8,718 bases of DNA, taken from positions 1 to 8,718 of the forward strand of contig JAEHCY010000115.1 in NCBI GenBank assembly GCA_016880695.1, written 5' to 3'. Below the pieces are notes generated by a model that saw only the letters and a list, made by a program, of their open reading frames with translations, ran no database searches and had not been told where the DNA came from. Shown in pieces: positions 1 to 7,256 of the stretch. Source of the DNA: Chromatiaceae bacterium (GTDB taxonomy: Bacteria > Pseudomonadota > Gammaproteobacteria > Chromatiales > Chromatiaceae). The position numbers and the translations under genes were made by a program. The first letter of the stretch is position 1, and every line of letters begins with the position of its first letter.

Positions 1-1045
1 CGCCTACGAGGATGCCGGCTTCGCGGTCTACGGCCCCGATCGCGCCGCGGCGCGCCTCGAGGGATCCAAGGCCTACGCCAAGGACTTCCTCGCCCGCCAC
101 CGCATCCCCACCGCGGCCTACCGCGCCTTCACCGAGCTTGGACCCGCGCTCGAGTACCTGCGCGAGGTGGGTGCCCCCATCGTAGTCAAGGCCGATGGCC
201 TGGCCGCCGGAAATGGGGTGATCCTGGCCGCGGAGCTGTCGGTGGCCGAAGCGGCGGTGCGCGACATGCTCTCTGCGGGGGCCTTCGGCCCTGCGGGCCG
301 ACGGGTAGTCATCGAGGAGTTTCTGACCGGCGAGGAGGCGAGCTTCATCGTCATGGTCGACGGAAAAAACATTCTGCCCATGGCCACCTCCCAGGACCAC
401 AAGGCGGCGGGGGATGGCGACACCGGGCCCAACACCGGCGGCATGGGGGCCTATTCACCCGCCCCGGTGGTAACCCCCGAGATTCACGAGCGGGTCATGA
501 CCGAGGTGATCCGGCCCACGGTCACGGGCATGGCGGCCGAGGGCCGACCGTACCTCGGCTTTCTCTACGCGGGCCTGATGATCGCCCCCGATGGCACCCC
601 CAAGGTCCTCGAGTACAACTGCCGCCTCGGCGACCCGGAGACCCAACCGATCCTCCTGCGCCTGAACTCGGACCTGGTGGAACTGTGCCTGGCCGCATTG
701 GAGGGGCGTCTGGACGCGGTCCCCATCCTGTGGGATCCGCGTGTGGCGCTAGGTGTGGTGATGGCGGCGGGAGGCTATCCGGGCAGTTATGCCAAGGGCG
801 AGCGCATCGAAGGACTCCCGGCCGTTGCCCAAGCCGAGCTCAAGGTGTTCCATGCCGGTACCCGGCTCCGCGACGGTCAGGTGGTTACCGACGGTGGACG
901 GGTGCTCTGCGTCACCGCGCTCGGAACCAGTGTCCGCGAGGCCCAGCAACGGGCCTACCGGCAGGTGCGGGAGATCCGCTGGCCGCGCGCCTATTACCGC
1001 AGCGACATCGGCTACCGCGCCGTGGCGCGGGAAGCGCAGACCTGA
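1..1045 (+). CDS. purD: Phosphoribosylamine-glycine ligase (GAR synthetase), 5' end cut by window
   Basis: This enzyme ligates glycine to 5-phosphoribosylamine using ATP to give glycinamide ribonucleotide, the second step of de novo purine synthesis in the cytosol. The reading frame is open from base 2 to the TGA at 1043-1045 and gives 347 residues. The E. coli protein has about 429, so roughly 80 N-terminal residues lie outside the window. Visible in order are the EGSKAYAKDFL segment that opens the ATP-grasp region (visible residue about 21), VVKADGLAAG, VIEEFLTGEEASF, ATSQDHK, DTGPNTGGMGAYSPAP, the metal-binding stretch EYNCRLGDPETQP (E204 and N206) and the C-terminal domain motifs GVVMAAGGYPG and GGRVLCVTALG. 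One oddity is that the normally invariant Lys of the loop AAGKGV is Asn here (codon AAT at 212-214). Otherwise the protein looks intact. It converges on amgK across a 32-bp gap with no clear terminator. Confidence 0.97.
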   Translation, partial: AYEDAGFAVYGPDRAAARLEGSKAYAKDFLARHRIPTAAYRAFTELGPALEYLREVGAPIVVKADGLAAGNGVILAAELSVAEAAVRDMLSAGAFGPAGRRVVIEEFLTGEEASFIVMVDGKNILPMATSQDHKAAGDGDTGPNTGGMGAYSPAPVVTPEIHERVMTEVIRPTVTGMAAEGRPYLGFLYAGLMIAPDGTPKVLEYNCRLGDPETQPILLRLNSDLVELCLAALEGRLDAVPILWDPRVALGVVMAAGGYPGSYAKGERIEGLPAVAQAELKVFHAGTRLRDGQVVTDGGRVLCVTALGTSVREAQQRAYRQVREIRWPRAYYRSDIGYRAVAREAQT

Positions 1046-1077
1046 AACCAAGCGGCTCAAGAACAAGACCAATAAGG

Positions 1078-2070
1078 TCACAACAGCGCCGACAACCGGG
1101 GCAGCACCCGTTCACTGACAAAGCCGCCGAGACCTACGAGCTCCGGGTAGCCCGCGGCGACATCGACCACGTAACCCAGCGTGCGCGGAATGTCCTTGAG
1201 GTAGCCGGTCTTGCCGTCGCGCCGGTACAGACGGGCAAAGATGCCGCTCGCCTTGAGGTGGCGCTGCATACCCATCAGATCGAACCAGCGCGGAAACCGC
1301 TCCGTGTGCTCCTCGCGCGTCACCCCCGAGTGGAGCGCGAGCTGATGGTATCCGCGGGTCCAGTCGCGCACCCGCTCCTCTGGCCAGGCCAGGTAGCAAT
1401 CCCTGAGCAGGGATACCAGATCGTAGGTCACCGGCCCCACCACCGCGTCCTGAAAATCGAGAATACCGGGACTTGGAGAGCGGGTGACCAATAGGTTGCG
1501 CGAGTGGTAGTCGCGGTGAACACACACCTGCGGTTGCTCAAGGGCGCTTGCCGCCAGCAGCGAGAAGGCGCCGTCGAGGAGGTCCGACTCCGCTGGCGAC
1601 AGCTGCATCCCCAGATGGGCCGCGAGTAGCCATTCACGAAAGATTTCCATTTCCCGAAGCAGAAAGTCGCGATCATAGACCGGCAGCCCTTCGCGCGGAC
1701 CGCACGCCTGAATGACCAGGAGTGCCGCGAGGGCATCGGCGTAAAGACGATCGGCGTTCTCCGCGGTGAGATCGTCCAGGTAAAGACGAGGACCGAGGTC
1801 CTCCAGTAACATAAAGCCCTGCCCAAGGTTCTCCGCAAGGACCTCCGGTACGTGCAGCCCGAGCGCCCGGAAGGCATGGGCGATGCGCACGAACTTGGCG
1901 CTGTCCTCCCGCTCCGGCGGCGCATCCATAGCGATGTAGCTCTGCCGGTCGGTGGTGATGCGAAAATAGCGACGGAAACTGGCATCGCCGGTCGCCGGCT
2001 CAATTTGTGCCTTGGCAAGACCCGCGAGGCCGTCTAACCACTGTTTGAGCTGCTCGAAACGCTGCGCCAT
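1078..2070 (-). CDS. amgK: N-acetylmuramate/N-acetylglucosamine anomeric kinase (APH-fold)
   Basis: In pseudomonads AmgK phosphorylates the anomeric C1 hydroxyl of MurNAc and GlcNAc with ATP. It feeds a peptidoglycan recycling route that bypasses de novo UDP-MurNAc synthesis and lowers fosfomycin sensitivity. The 330-residue product matches the family length. Seen are the N-lobe start TGDASFRRYFR (residues 27-37), MLLEDLG (87-93), the catalytic loop CVHRDYHSRNLLV (H185, D187, N192) and the metal-binding GILDFQDAV (D205), followed by GPVTYDLVSLLRDCY. The frame stays open 24 codons upstream, to 2142. I chose the ATG at 2070 because GGAG sits 7 nt before it and the family begins here. The gene is divergent from lptD, as in Pseudomonas, but its usual partner murU is not downstream; purD lies there instead. 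Family assignment is firm. The exact sugar is inferred from similarity and neighbourhood. Confidence 0.9.
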   Translation of the reverse strand: MAQRFEQLKQWLDGLAGLAKAQIEPATGDASFRRYFRITTDRQSYIAMDAPPEREDSAKFVRIAHAFRALGLHVPEVLAENLGQGFMLLEDLGPRLYLDDLTAENADRLYADALAALLVIQACGPREGLPVYDRDFLLREMEIFREWLLAAHLGMQLSPAESDLLDGAFSLLAASALEQPQVCVHRDYHSRNLLVTRSPSPGILDFQDAVVGPVTYDLVSLLRDCYLAWPEERVRDWTRGYHQLALHSGVTREEHTERFPRWFDLMGMQRHLKASGIFARLYRRDGKTGYLKDIPRTLGYVVDVAAGYPELVGLGGFVSERVLPRLSALL

Positions 2071-2167
2071 TGAAGGGCTCCGGATAGTCGTGGGGTAAAG
2101 CCCTCGGGCCCCGAGTCGCGAGTCGCCTCGCGCCGGACGCACCCGGGCAATTGAAGGAGTTCCGCTA

Positions 2168-2242
2168 ATGTGCCATCGTATGCCGCGCTTGTGTACCGGG
2201 CCCGTGCATTTGGGTGCCGAGAGGTTGCAAAAAAATCCTTGA
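2168..2242 (+). CDS. Possible 24-residue small ORF or leader peptide upstream of lptD
   Basis: ATG at 2168 is preceded by AAGGAG (2154-2159) at 8-nt spacing, the best-looking Shine-Dalgarno in this intergenic region. The frame runs 24 codons to TGA at 2240-2242. The peptide starts MCHRMPRLCTGP and ends ERLQKNP. It has no hydrophobic segment and resembles nothing I recognise. It lies on the lptD strand, ending 156 bp before the lptD start. It could be a leader peptide, a tiny protein or chance; chance is quite likely for an ORF this short. Confidence 0.18.
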   Translation: MCHRMPRLCTGPVHLGAERLQKNP

Positions 2243-2306
2243 GCGCAGTTCGAGCAACCGGCATCCCAGAAACTGATCGCTCGATCGACACGGGTCCCGC
2301 GAGAAC

Positions 2307-2334
2307 AGAACTTCGGTGATTGGGGCGCCTAGCA
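2307..2334 (+). promoter_or_regulatory. Candidate sigma-E type promoter for the lptD operon
   Basis: AGAACTT at 2307-2313 matches six of the seven bases of the sigma-E -35 consensus GGAACTT. With a 16-nt spacer the -10 would fall at TAGCA (2330-2334), which is a poor match to TCAAA or TCTGA. In E. coli the lptD-surA operon belongs to the sigma-E envelope stress regulon, so a site here would make biological sense. The position, about 65 bp before the lptD start, is suitable. The weak -10 keeps this a candidate only. Confidence 0.22.
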
Positions 2335-2398
2335 GATTGACTCACCTGCGCTGAGCCCCGAAGCCAGCCCGGATCAGCGCTTAGGACCCATACCCCTG

Positions 2399-4855
2399 GT
2401 GGCAACTCACGATCGGCGTTTTCGGCTCCTGAGCGTCTGGCTCTCGGTAACCGCTCCGGTGATCCTGCACGGGGAACCGCAGTGGGACTTCCAGGCACAG
2501 TCCGCCGACTCGGGCGGCCAAGGTGGGGACGATAACCCAGTTCATCCCGCGGACGAGGGGGCCATTCTGCGCACCGCGTCGCCCCAGCCCGCCGCGCCAG
2601 CCCCCACGGCGGCCAACCAACCCGCCCAGCCCCCGCAGCCGAAACAGCTCTCCAGGCTGGACGAAGGTCTCGCCTGGGACTATTGCGGCTTCCGCCCCGC
2701 TCGGCTCGGTGCCTTGAAGACGGAGCCCCTCCCCTCGCCCGACACTCCCATCGAGATCAACGCGGATGCCTTTGACTTCGATCAGAACACCGAGATAGTC
2801 ACCTTCTCGGGCAATATCGAGGCCGAGCGGGGCAACCAGAGGCTCCTCGCCGAGCATGTGCGCTATGACCGGCCCCACGAGCAGCTCCACGCAGAAGGCG
2901 ATGCCCTGTTTATCCAACCCGAGCTCCGGGTCCTGGGCACCAGTGGCGATTTTAACCTCGCCGACCGTAGCGGTCAGCTCTTCAACGTCCACTACCGCCT
3001 GGTCGGGACCAATGCCCGCGGCTCCGCCGCGGAGGCGCGCCTGGTGGATGCCGCCCGCTCCCGTTACCGCGATATCACCTTCACCACCTGTCCGCCGGGG
3101 GATCGAACCTGGGATCTGCAGGCCGACGAGCTTGAGATCGATCGCGACACCGGCACCGGTGTCACCCGTCATACCAAGCTTCGGCTTGGCGGGGTACCCG
3201 TAGCCTACTGGCCTTACCTCGACTTTCCCATTGACGGTCGGCGCAAGAGCGGCTTTCTGGTGCCGAGCGTCGGTAACGGCAATGAGACGGGTTTAACGCT
3301 CACCGTGCCCTACTACTTCAACCTTGCACCTAACCTCGACCTCACCTTTTCGCCCCGTCTCATGACGGAGCGCGGACTGATGCTCCGCGGTGACTTCCGC
3401 TACCTCACCGAGGGGCACCGCGGCCAGCTCGACGCGGAGCTACTACCGCGGGATGCCAAGGACGAGGACAAGACCCGCGGCGCGGTGCATTTCACTGACA
3501 GCGGGATTCTGGCCCCTGGCTGGTCCACGGATCTCAACATCAACTACGTTTCTGATGACACCTACCTAGAAGATTTCGGCAACAGCCTCCAGCTTAGCAG
3601 CGTCCGCAATCTCGAGCGGCGAGGCGACCTGGTCTATCAGAATCAGGATTTCTACTTCCGCGGCCGCCTGCTTGACTTTCAGACGGTCGAATCCGACGTT
3701 CCGGAAGTGGATCGACCCTATAGCCGGCTCCCCCAGCTTCTGGTGCAGTACGATCGCCCCCAGATCTGGTCCAGCCTCGATATCGGCATCGGCGGCGAAT
3801 ATGACAACTTCTATCACGCAAGCCTGGTGCACGGACAGCGGTTTTCTGTCCGACCCTACCTGAGTTGGCCGTTGCGCGAGAGCTACGGCCACCTCAAGCC
3901 GACCCTCATCCTCAACCATTCCTCCTACGCCCTGGTCAATGAGGCCGCGGGCAAACCCAGCTCCCCCGCCCATACCATCCCCACCGCCAGCCTGGATGCA
4001 GCGCTGGTGTTCGAGCGGCCGTGGGACGTGTTCGGCGCCCGCCTGATTCAGACGTTGGAGCCACGGCTGTTCTATCTCTACACCCCCTACCGGGACCAGC
4101 GCGACACTCCTGTGTTCGACAGCGCGGAACTGGACCCCAGTTTTGCCAACCTGTTTCGAGAGAACCGTTTCACCGGCCGCGACCGCATCGGCGACGCCAA
4201 CCAGATAACCCTAGGCCTGAGCAGTCGCGGGCTCTCTAGCGCGACCGGCGCGGAGCTCTACCGCTTGAGCATCGGGCAGATTCGGTATTTTCGGGACCGG
4301 CTGGTGCAGATCGTGGGGCCGCCCGAGGACAGCAGTACCTCCCCAGTCGTCGCGGAGGTGGGTGCACGACTATCCGAGCACTGGAGCGGCCGGGCGGGCC
4401 TGGCATGGGAACCCGATGGGAACGACGCCCAGACCCTGAAGAAGAGCCTGCAGATCCGCTACCAGTCCCCGGACAACCTCCTGTTCAACGCAGCCTACCG
4501 CTACAACCAGGATACCGAGCCGAGTACACCGCAGACAGACACCTCCTACAAGGATGCCGACCTCTCGTTTCGCTGGCCCGTCAACCCCCAGCTTGAGCTG
4601 GTGGGCCGCTGGTATCATTCGCTGCTCTACGATCAGATCATGGATGCCTTCGTTGGCGTGGAGTACGGCCGCTGCTGCTGGCGGGTTCGCGCCATAGCCG
4701 GCCAGCACAGGAGCAACGCGGGCCAGGATCTCAACAAATCTCTGATGCTTCAGTTCGAGTTAACGGGGCTCGGCCAATTCGGCCAACGGGTTGATCGGTT
4801 CCTCGAACGGGGAATCGATGGTTATCGCGCGGAGAATCGGTATGTGGATCGGTGA
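2399..4855 (+). CDS. lptD: LPS-assembly protein LptD (outer-membrane LPS translocon)
   Basis: LptD forms the outer-membrane beta-barrel that, with the lipoprotein LptE plugged inside, inserts lipopolysaccharide into the outer leaflet. The 818-residue frame has a hydrophobic N-terminus (about 10-23), a Pro/Ala-rich linker (about 56-84), an OstA/LptA-like periplasmic jellyroll domain (about 117-245, starting PIEINADAFDF) and a C-terminal barrel. Typical motifs are RRKSGFLVPS (281-290), TLEPRLFYLYTPYRDQ and the CC pair. All four disulfide cysteines are present: C96, C231, C759 and C760, matching E. coli C31, C173, C724 and C725. The start is uncertain. GTG at 2399 has AGGA 12 nt upstream, a CTG lies one codon earlier, and no in-frame ATG exists near the start; a stop at 2330 bounds the frame. 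The signal peptide lacks a clear AXA cleavage site. lptD is the first gene of the lptD-surA-pdxA operon. Confidence 0.97.
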   Translation: MATHDRRFRLLSVWLSVTAPVILHGEPQWDFQAQSADSGGQGGDDNPVHPADEGAILRTASPQPAAPAPTAANQPAQPPQPKQLSRLDEGLAWDYCGFRPARLGALKTEPLPSPDTPIEINADAFDFDQNTEIVTFSGNIEAERGNQRLLAEHVRYDRPHEQLHAEGDALFIQPELRVLGTSGDFNLADRSGQLFNVHYRLVGTNARGSAAEARLVDAARSRYRDITFTTCPPGDRTWDLQADELEIDRDTGTGVTRHTKLRLGGVPVAYWPYLDFPIDGRRKSGFLVPSVGNGNETGLTLTVPYYFNLAPNLDLTFSPRLMTERGLMLRGDFRYLTEGHRGQLDAELLPRDAKDEDKTRGAVHFTDSGILAPGWSTDLNINYVSDDTYLEDFGNSLQLSSVRNLERRGDLVYQNQDFYFRGRLLDFQTVESDVPEVDRPYSRLPQLLVQYDRPQIWSSLDIGIGGEYDNFYHASLVHGQRFSVRPYLSWPLRESYGHLKPTLILNHSSYALVNEAAGKPSSPAHTIPTASLDAALVFERPWDVFGARLIQTLEPRLFYLYTPYRDQRDTPVFDSAELDPSFANLFRENRFTGRDRIGDANQITLGLSSRGLSSATGAELYRLSIGQIRYFRDRLVQIVGPPEDSSTSPVVAEVGARLSEHWSGRAGLAWEPDGNDAQTLKKSLQIRYQSPDNLLFNAAYRYNQDTEPSTPQTDTSYKDADLSFRWPVNPQLELVGRWYHSLLYDQIMDAFVGVEYGRCCWRVRAIAGQHRSNAGQDLNKSLMLQFELTGLGQFGQRVDRFLERGIDGYRAENRYVDR

Positions 4856-6215
4856 GCGGATGCGGAAGACTCGGCGGTGGTTTCTCGCCTGGCTGGGGCT
4901 TTGCCTGGTGGGGATGCCCGCGCTAGCGGCCCCCCCGCACAAGGCGCCCCCGCGCGCCGCACCCCCGGCGGCGCCCAAGGAGCTCGATGCCATCGTCGCG
5001 GTGGTCAACGATGACGTGATCACGCGCTCCGAGCTGGAGGCTCAGGTCCAGACCATCATCGCTCAGTTGCGCGGGCGCGGAACGCCCCTGCCCGAGCGGC
5101 CGGTCCTGGAGAAACAGGTGCTCGAGCGCATGATCGGCAACCGCCTCCAAATGCAGCGGGCAAAGCAGCTTGGCATCGAGGTGGATGACGCCCGCCTGAT
5201 GCAGGCCATCACCAGCATCGCCGAGCGCAACAACCTGAGCGTGGATCAGCTTCGTGGGGTACTGACCTCGGAGGGGATCAGCTTCAATCAATTCCGGGAA
5301 GACACGCGCCTGCAGCTCATCACCGGCCAACTCCAGGCCCAGGAGGTGATGAACCGTATCGGGGTCACCGAACAGGAAATCGACCTCTACCTAAAAAACG
5401 AGCCCCCTCCCAAACCAGAGAAGCGCGTGGGGGTACATCTTTTTCATATCCTGATCGCGGTACCGGAAGGAGCGTCCCCCGATGAGCTCCAGCGCGCCAA
5501 AAAGAAGGCGTCGGAGGTCGTCGCCAAGTTGCGTGGCGGGGCCGACTTCGCCCAGATGGCCGTATCCGTCTCCGATGGCCGCCAGGCGTTGGAAGGCGGT
5601 GACCTGGGCTGGTTGGCGATGGCACAGGTGCCCAGCGTGGCGGTGGAGCCATCCGAGAGGCTCGAGCGCGGGGAGTTTAGCGATCCGATCCGCAGCCCGA
5701 GCGGCTTCCACATCATCAAGATGGTGGACTACAAGGGCGGGGAGCCACCGCGGCCGGTGCTCGCCCAAACCCAGGCCCGGCACATCCTCATCAAGACCAA
5801 TGAGCTGGTCGCCGACGACGATGCCCGCAAGCGCCTGGAGCAGTTGCGCATCCGACTCGTGGGCGGGGACAACTTCGCCAACCTGGCACGGGCCCACTCC
5901 GAGGATACCGCCTCGGCCGTGCGTGGCGGTGAGCTCGGCTGGGTGAGCACCGGGGACACCGTACCCCAGTTCGAAAGGGTCATGGGCACCCTGCAACCCG
6001 GAGAGATCAGCGAGCCGTTCAAGACCCCCTTCGGATGGCACATCGTTCAGGTCCAGGACCGCCGCAAGGAGGACGGTACCGACCAGATGAGGCGAAAGAA
6101 AGCCGAGGCCGCCATCAAAGAACGCAAATCCAGTGAGGCCATCGAGCTTTGGTTGCGCCGATTGCGTGCGGAGGCCTATATCGAGGTCCGCCTCGCGAGT
6201 GATGAGAAGCAGTGA
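4842..6215 (+). CDS. surA: Periplasmic chaperone and peptidyl-prolyl isomerase SurA
   Basis: SurA escorts unfolded outer-membrane proteins, LptD among them, through the periplasm to the BAM complex. With the start used here the product has 457 residues (E. coli 428). It has a signal peptide ending PALA (cleavage after residue 29), an Ala/Pro-rich stretch (30-46), the N-terminal chaperone domain starting LDAIVAVVNDDVITRSEL (48-65), parvulin domain 1 (about 200-296: FHILIAVP, GGDLGW, SGFHIIKMVD), parvulin domain 2 (about 312-407: ARHILIKT, GGELGW, FGWHIVQVQD) and a C-terminal helix (about 415-445). I chose the ATG at 4842 because GGAG (4831-4834) is 7 nt upstream; it overlaps lptD by 14 nt. The ATG at 4860, 4 nt past the lptD stop with GGTGA close by, is a fair alternative and gives a more compact signal peptide. 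Coupling to lptD and pdxA is likely. Confidence 0.96.
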   Translation: MWIGERMRKTRRWFLAWLGLCLVGMPALAAPPHKAPPRAAPPAAPKELDAIVAVVNDDVITRSELEAQVQTIIAQLRGRGTPLPERPVLEKQVLERMIGNRLQMQRAKQLGIEVDDARLMQAITSIAERNNLSVDQLRGVLTSEGISFNQFREDTRLQLITGQLQAQEVMNRIGVTEQEIDLYLKNEPPPKPEKRVGVHLFHILIAVPEGASPDELQRAKKKASEVVAKLRGGADFAQMAVSVSDGRQALEGGDLGWLAMAQVPSVAVEPSERLERGEFSDPIRSPSGFHIIKMVDYKGGEPPRPVLAQTQARHILIKTNELVADDDARKRLEQLRIRLVGGDNFANLARAHSEDTASAVRGGELGWVSTGDTVPQFERVMGTLQPGEISEPFKTPFGWHIVQVQDRRKEDGTDQMRRKKAEAAIKERKSSEAIELWLRRLRAEAYIEVRLASDEKQ

Positions 6216-7213
6216 GCCACGAGGCGCGGCCGGCGCGTATTGCCCTCACGCCGGGCGAGCCCGCGGGGGTAGGGCCAGACCTCTGTGTAACGCTGGCCCA
6301 GCGGGAACATCCGGCCCAGATCGTCGTCATTGCGGACCCCCGGGTACTTTCCGAGCGCGCCGCGCAGTTGGGCCTGGGTATCGACCTCGTTGCCTTTGAC
6401 CCCAAGGCGCCTCGCCGCCCCCAGCCGCCCGGAACCCTGCTCCTGATTCCCCAGGACGCGGCGATACCGGTGAGGCCGGGCCAGCTCGCGCCGGAAAACG
6501 CCGCCTATGTCCTGCGTACCCTGGAAATCGCTTGCGATGCCTGCCTCTCCGGGGAGATGGACGCCCTAGTCACCGGCCCGGTACACAAGGGACTGATCAA
6601 CCAGGCGGGTTTTGCCTTCAGCGGGCACACCGAATTTCTCGCAACGCGCTGCCACGCCATAGCGGTCATGATGCTGATGGCCCCAGGGCTTCGGGTCGCC
6701 CTCGCCACCACCCATGTGCCGCTCCAGGAGGTCAGTCAGCACCTCTCCCCAGCCGTCTTGGAGCGGGTCATCCGCACCCTGCATCGGGATCTCGAGGCGC
6801 GTTTCCACATCAAGCGACCGCGTATCCTCGTCTGCGGGCTCAATCCCCACGCCGGGGAGGGCGGGCATCTGGGGCGCGAGGAGATCGAGGTGATCGAGCC
6901 CCTGGTCAGACGCTTGCGCGCCGAGGGGTTGCGCCTTTGGGGACCGGTTGCGGCGGACACCGCCTTCACCCCACACTCCCTGCGCGAGGCGGATGTGGTG
7001 CTCGCCATGTATCATGATCAGGGCCTACCGGTGCTCAAGCATCTCGGCTTCGGGCAAGCGGTGAATGTGACCCTCGGGCTGCCGATCGTGCGCACCTCGG
7101 TCGACCATGGCACCGCACTGGATCTCGCGGGAAGCGGACGGGCCGATGTCGGAAGCCTTGAGGCGGCGCTGGCCGCGGCAATCGAGCTTGGAAATCCCGG
7201 AAGTCTTGGATAA
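6212..7213 (+). CDS. pdxA: 4-hydroxythreonine-4-phosphate dehydrogenase
   Basis: PdxA oxidises 4-phosphohydroxy-L-threonine with NAD. The product decarboxylates to 3-amino-2-oxopropyl phosphate, which PdxJ uses for pyridoxine 5'-phosphate synthesis. The 333-residue length fits the family (E. coli 329). Motifs in order are LTPGEPAGVGPDL (12-24), DALVTGPVHKGLI (117-129), the substrate-binding SGHTEFLA (137-144) and the three metal-binding histidines H168 (ATTHVPL), H213 (GLNPHAGEGG) and H268 (AMYHDQG). These are followed by VNVTLGLPIVRTSVDHGTA and ADVGSLEAAL. The start is GTG, sharing GTGA with the surA stop, with GAGAAG just upstream. This 4-nt overlap points to translational coupling in the lptD-surA-pdxA operon, a grouping also known in E. 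coli. Here pdxA is the last gene, and rsmA (ksgA) does not follow. Confidence 0.97.
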   Translation: MSHEARPARIALTPGEPAGVGPDLCVTLAQREHPAQIVVIADPRVLSERAAQLGLGIDLVAFDPKAPRRPQPPGTLLLIPQDAAIPVRPGQLAPENAAYVLRTLEIACDACLSGEMDALVTGPVHKGLINQAGFAFSGHTEFLATRCHAIAVMMLMAPGLRVALATTHVPLQEVSQHLSPAVLERVIRTLHRDLEARFHIKRPRILVCGLNPHAGEGGHLGREEIEVIEPLVRRLRAEGLRLWGPVAADTAFTPHSLREADVVLAMYHDQGLPVLKHLGFGQAVNVTLGLPIVRTSVDHGTALDLAGSGRADVGSLEAALAAAIELGNPGSLG

Positions 7214-7256
7214 CCCTTTATCGATCAACGCAGACCGCCAGGAAACGGCCGGCTAG

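Larger units (their letters stand above)
2071..2398. promoter_or_regulatory. Divergent intergenic region between amgK and lptD
   Basis: These 328 bases separate the divergent starts of amgK and lptD and must carry promoters for both, since no other upstream room exists. I see no strong sigma-70 -35/-10 pair on either strand. Near amgK there is a GC-rich inverted repeat (CTCGGG-C-CCCGAG, 2103-2115) and a perfect 7-bp tandem repeat GAGTCGC (2113-2126). An A-run lies at 2229-2235. A sigma-E-like -35 and a small ORF are listed separately. The role is inferred from gene orientation; individual elements are unproven. Confidence 0.55.

Noticed and set aside
685..1494. 269-codon plus-strand ORF across the purD end and amgK
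   Set aside because: It overlaps two well-supported genes in another frame or strand and its product is Arg/Gly/Pro-rich without motifs, as expected of shadow frames in GC-rich DNA.
2071..2142. 24-codon N-terminal extension of amgK
   Set aside because: The ATG at 2070 has GGAG at 7 nt and matches the family start; the extension includes an intergenic inverted repeat and reads as non-coding.
2225..2253. Sigma-70 promoter starting TTGCAA upstream of lptD
   Set aside because: At 17-nt spacing the -10 position reads GTTCGA, which does not resemble TATAAT.
2381..3172. 263-codon minus-strand ORF antisense to the lptD 5' end
   Set aside because: It is Gly/Val-rich with no recognisable domain, and the opposite strand clearly encodes LptD with all four disulfide cysteines.
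5391..6041. 216-codon minus-strand ORF inside surA
   Set aside because: It is antisense to both parvulin domains, which are unmistakable, and has no motif or ribosome site of its own.
7214..7256. Terminator between the converging pdxA and oxidoreductase genes
   Set aside because: No stem longer than a few base pairs and no T-run could be found in these 43 bases.
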